Assembly (NCBI GenBank): GCA_964561655.1
Contig: CAZLQG010000035.1
Span: 1-6,645 of the forward strand
DNA length: 6,645 nucleotides
Origin: CAZLQG01 sp964561655
GTDB taxonomy: Bacteria > Patescibacteriota > Doudnabacteria > UBA920
Direction of reading: 5' to 3'
Shown here piece by piece: positions 6,438-6,645 of this stretch. The notes beneath the pieces are model-generated. The model had not been told where the DNA came from and did no database searches. It saw nothing but the letters and a program-made list of their open reading frames with translations. Numbering within the stretch: position 1 is the stretch's first letter; every line of letters begins with the position of its first letter. Both the position numbers and the translations under genes were made by a program.

Positions 6438-6645
6438 AAATTTAATCTCCCAAAATAATATAAGAAAAAACTATAAGGCCGATGGTGCAAAGGCGCCATG
6501 TTTAGCCAGGCTAAGGCGGTTAAAACTTTAACTTTCTTTAAGTCCCAACTTTTTGATTCAATCGTTTCCCAAAAAATTCTCTGGCACTCTACCAAAATAT
6601 TGCTGCGCCTGATGTCGCAAATCACGTTTTTGCCCCTGACCTTTA
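6419..6645 (-). CDS. C-terminal end of an unidentified protein (5' part beyond the window)
   Basis: The frame is open from the right edge to a TAA at 6419-6421, about 75 codons. An internal GTG at 6623-6625 could be read as a start, but the open frame continues upstream of it without a stop, so a longer gene entering from outside is more likely. The visible part contains CDIRRSNILVECQRIFWE, a stretch rich in Trp, Leu and Lys, then NMAPLHHRPYSFFLYYFGRL close to the end. The aromatic and basic ending would suit a protein lying against the membrane, as in many glycan enzymes, but I recognise no family from this fragment. It overlaps the phosphatase start by 19 bases, so it belongs to the same transcription unit. 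A glycosyltransferase C-terminus is one possibility, held with low confidence. Confidence 0.55.
   Translation of the reverse strand, partial: KVRGKNVICDIRRSNILVECQRIFWETIESKSWDLKKVKVLTALAWLNMAPLHHRPYSFFLYYFGRLNLWQTIK
6447..6451 (-). promoter_or_regulatory. Ribosome binding site of the HAD phosphatase gene
   Basis: The minus strand reads GGGAG nine bases before the ATG at 6435-6437. It lies inside the coding end of the preceding gene and supports the overlapping start. Confidence 0.65.

Noticed and set aside
6419..6625. A complete 68-aa gene starting at a GTG at 6625
   Set aside because: The frame stays open to the window edge upstream of the GTG, so this is more likely the tail of a larger gene.

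Overview
The window is one dense, single-direction gene block read entirely from the minus strand. It looks like part of a surface-polysaccharide (O-antigen, capsule or exopolysaccharide) biosynthesis locus of an uncultured or poorly studied bacterium. By eye the sequence is moderately A+T-rich. Genes are packed with 4- to 20-base overlaps, and only one gap (20 bases) lies between genes. I see no rRNA, tRNA, CRISPR, insertion sequence, promoter or terminator. Taxonomy cannot be fixed from the sequence. The KdsC-like phosphatase family is usual in LPS-making bacteria, but this member is divergent and does not prove an LPS or a Gram-negative cell.

In transcription order (right to left) the block holds: (1) the C-terminal end of an unidentified protein entering from the right edge; (2) a KdsC/YrbI-like HAD sugar-phosphate phosphatase, 175 aa; (3) a compact relative of the GatZ/KbaZ tagatose-bisphosphate aldolase subunit family, 331 aa from the preferred start; (4) a family 2 glycosyltransferase, 302 aa; (5) an extended SDR NAD(P)-sugar epimerase/dehydratase, 315 aa; (6) a class I SAM-dependent methyltransferase, 309 aa from the preferred start; (7) a second, probably GT-B type, glycosyltransferase, 422 aa; (8) a second extended SDR enzyme, 285 codons visible and probably lacking only its last few residues, leaving at the left edge.

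The genes fit a division of labour. The aldolase-like protein and the phosphatase could make and dephosphorylate an unusual ketose- or higher-sugar phosphate. The two SDR enzymes would modify a (nucleotide-)sugar by epimerisation, dehydration or reduction. The methyltransferase would cap or decorate a sugar, and the two glycosyltransferases would assemble the repeat unit. The most interesting part is the pairing of a GatZ/KbaZ-like protein, without a visible GatY/KbaY catalytic partner, with a KdsC-like phosphatase whose substrate loop and motif IV differ from classical KdsC. This could be the core of an undescribed sugar pathway. The chemistry is inferred from family and context only.
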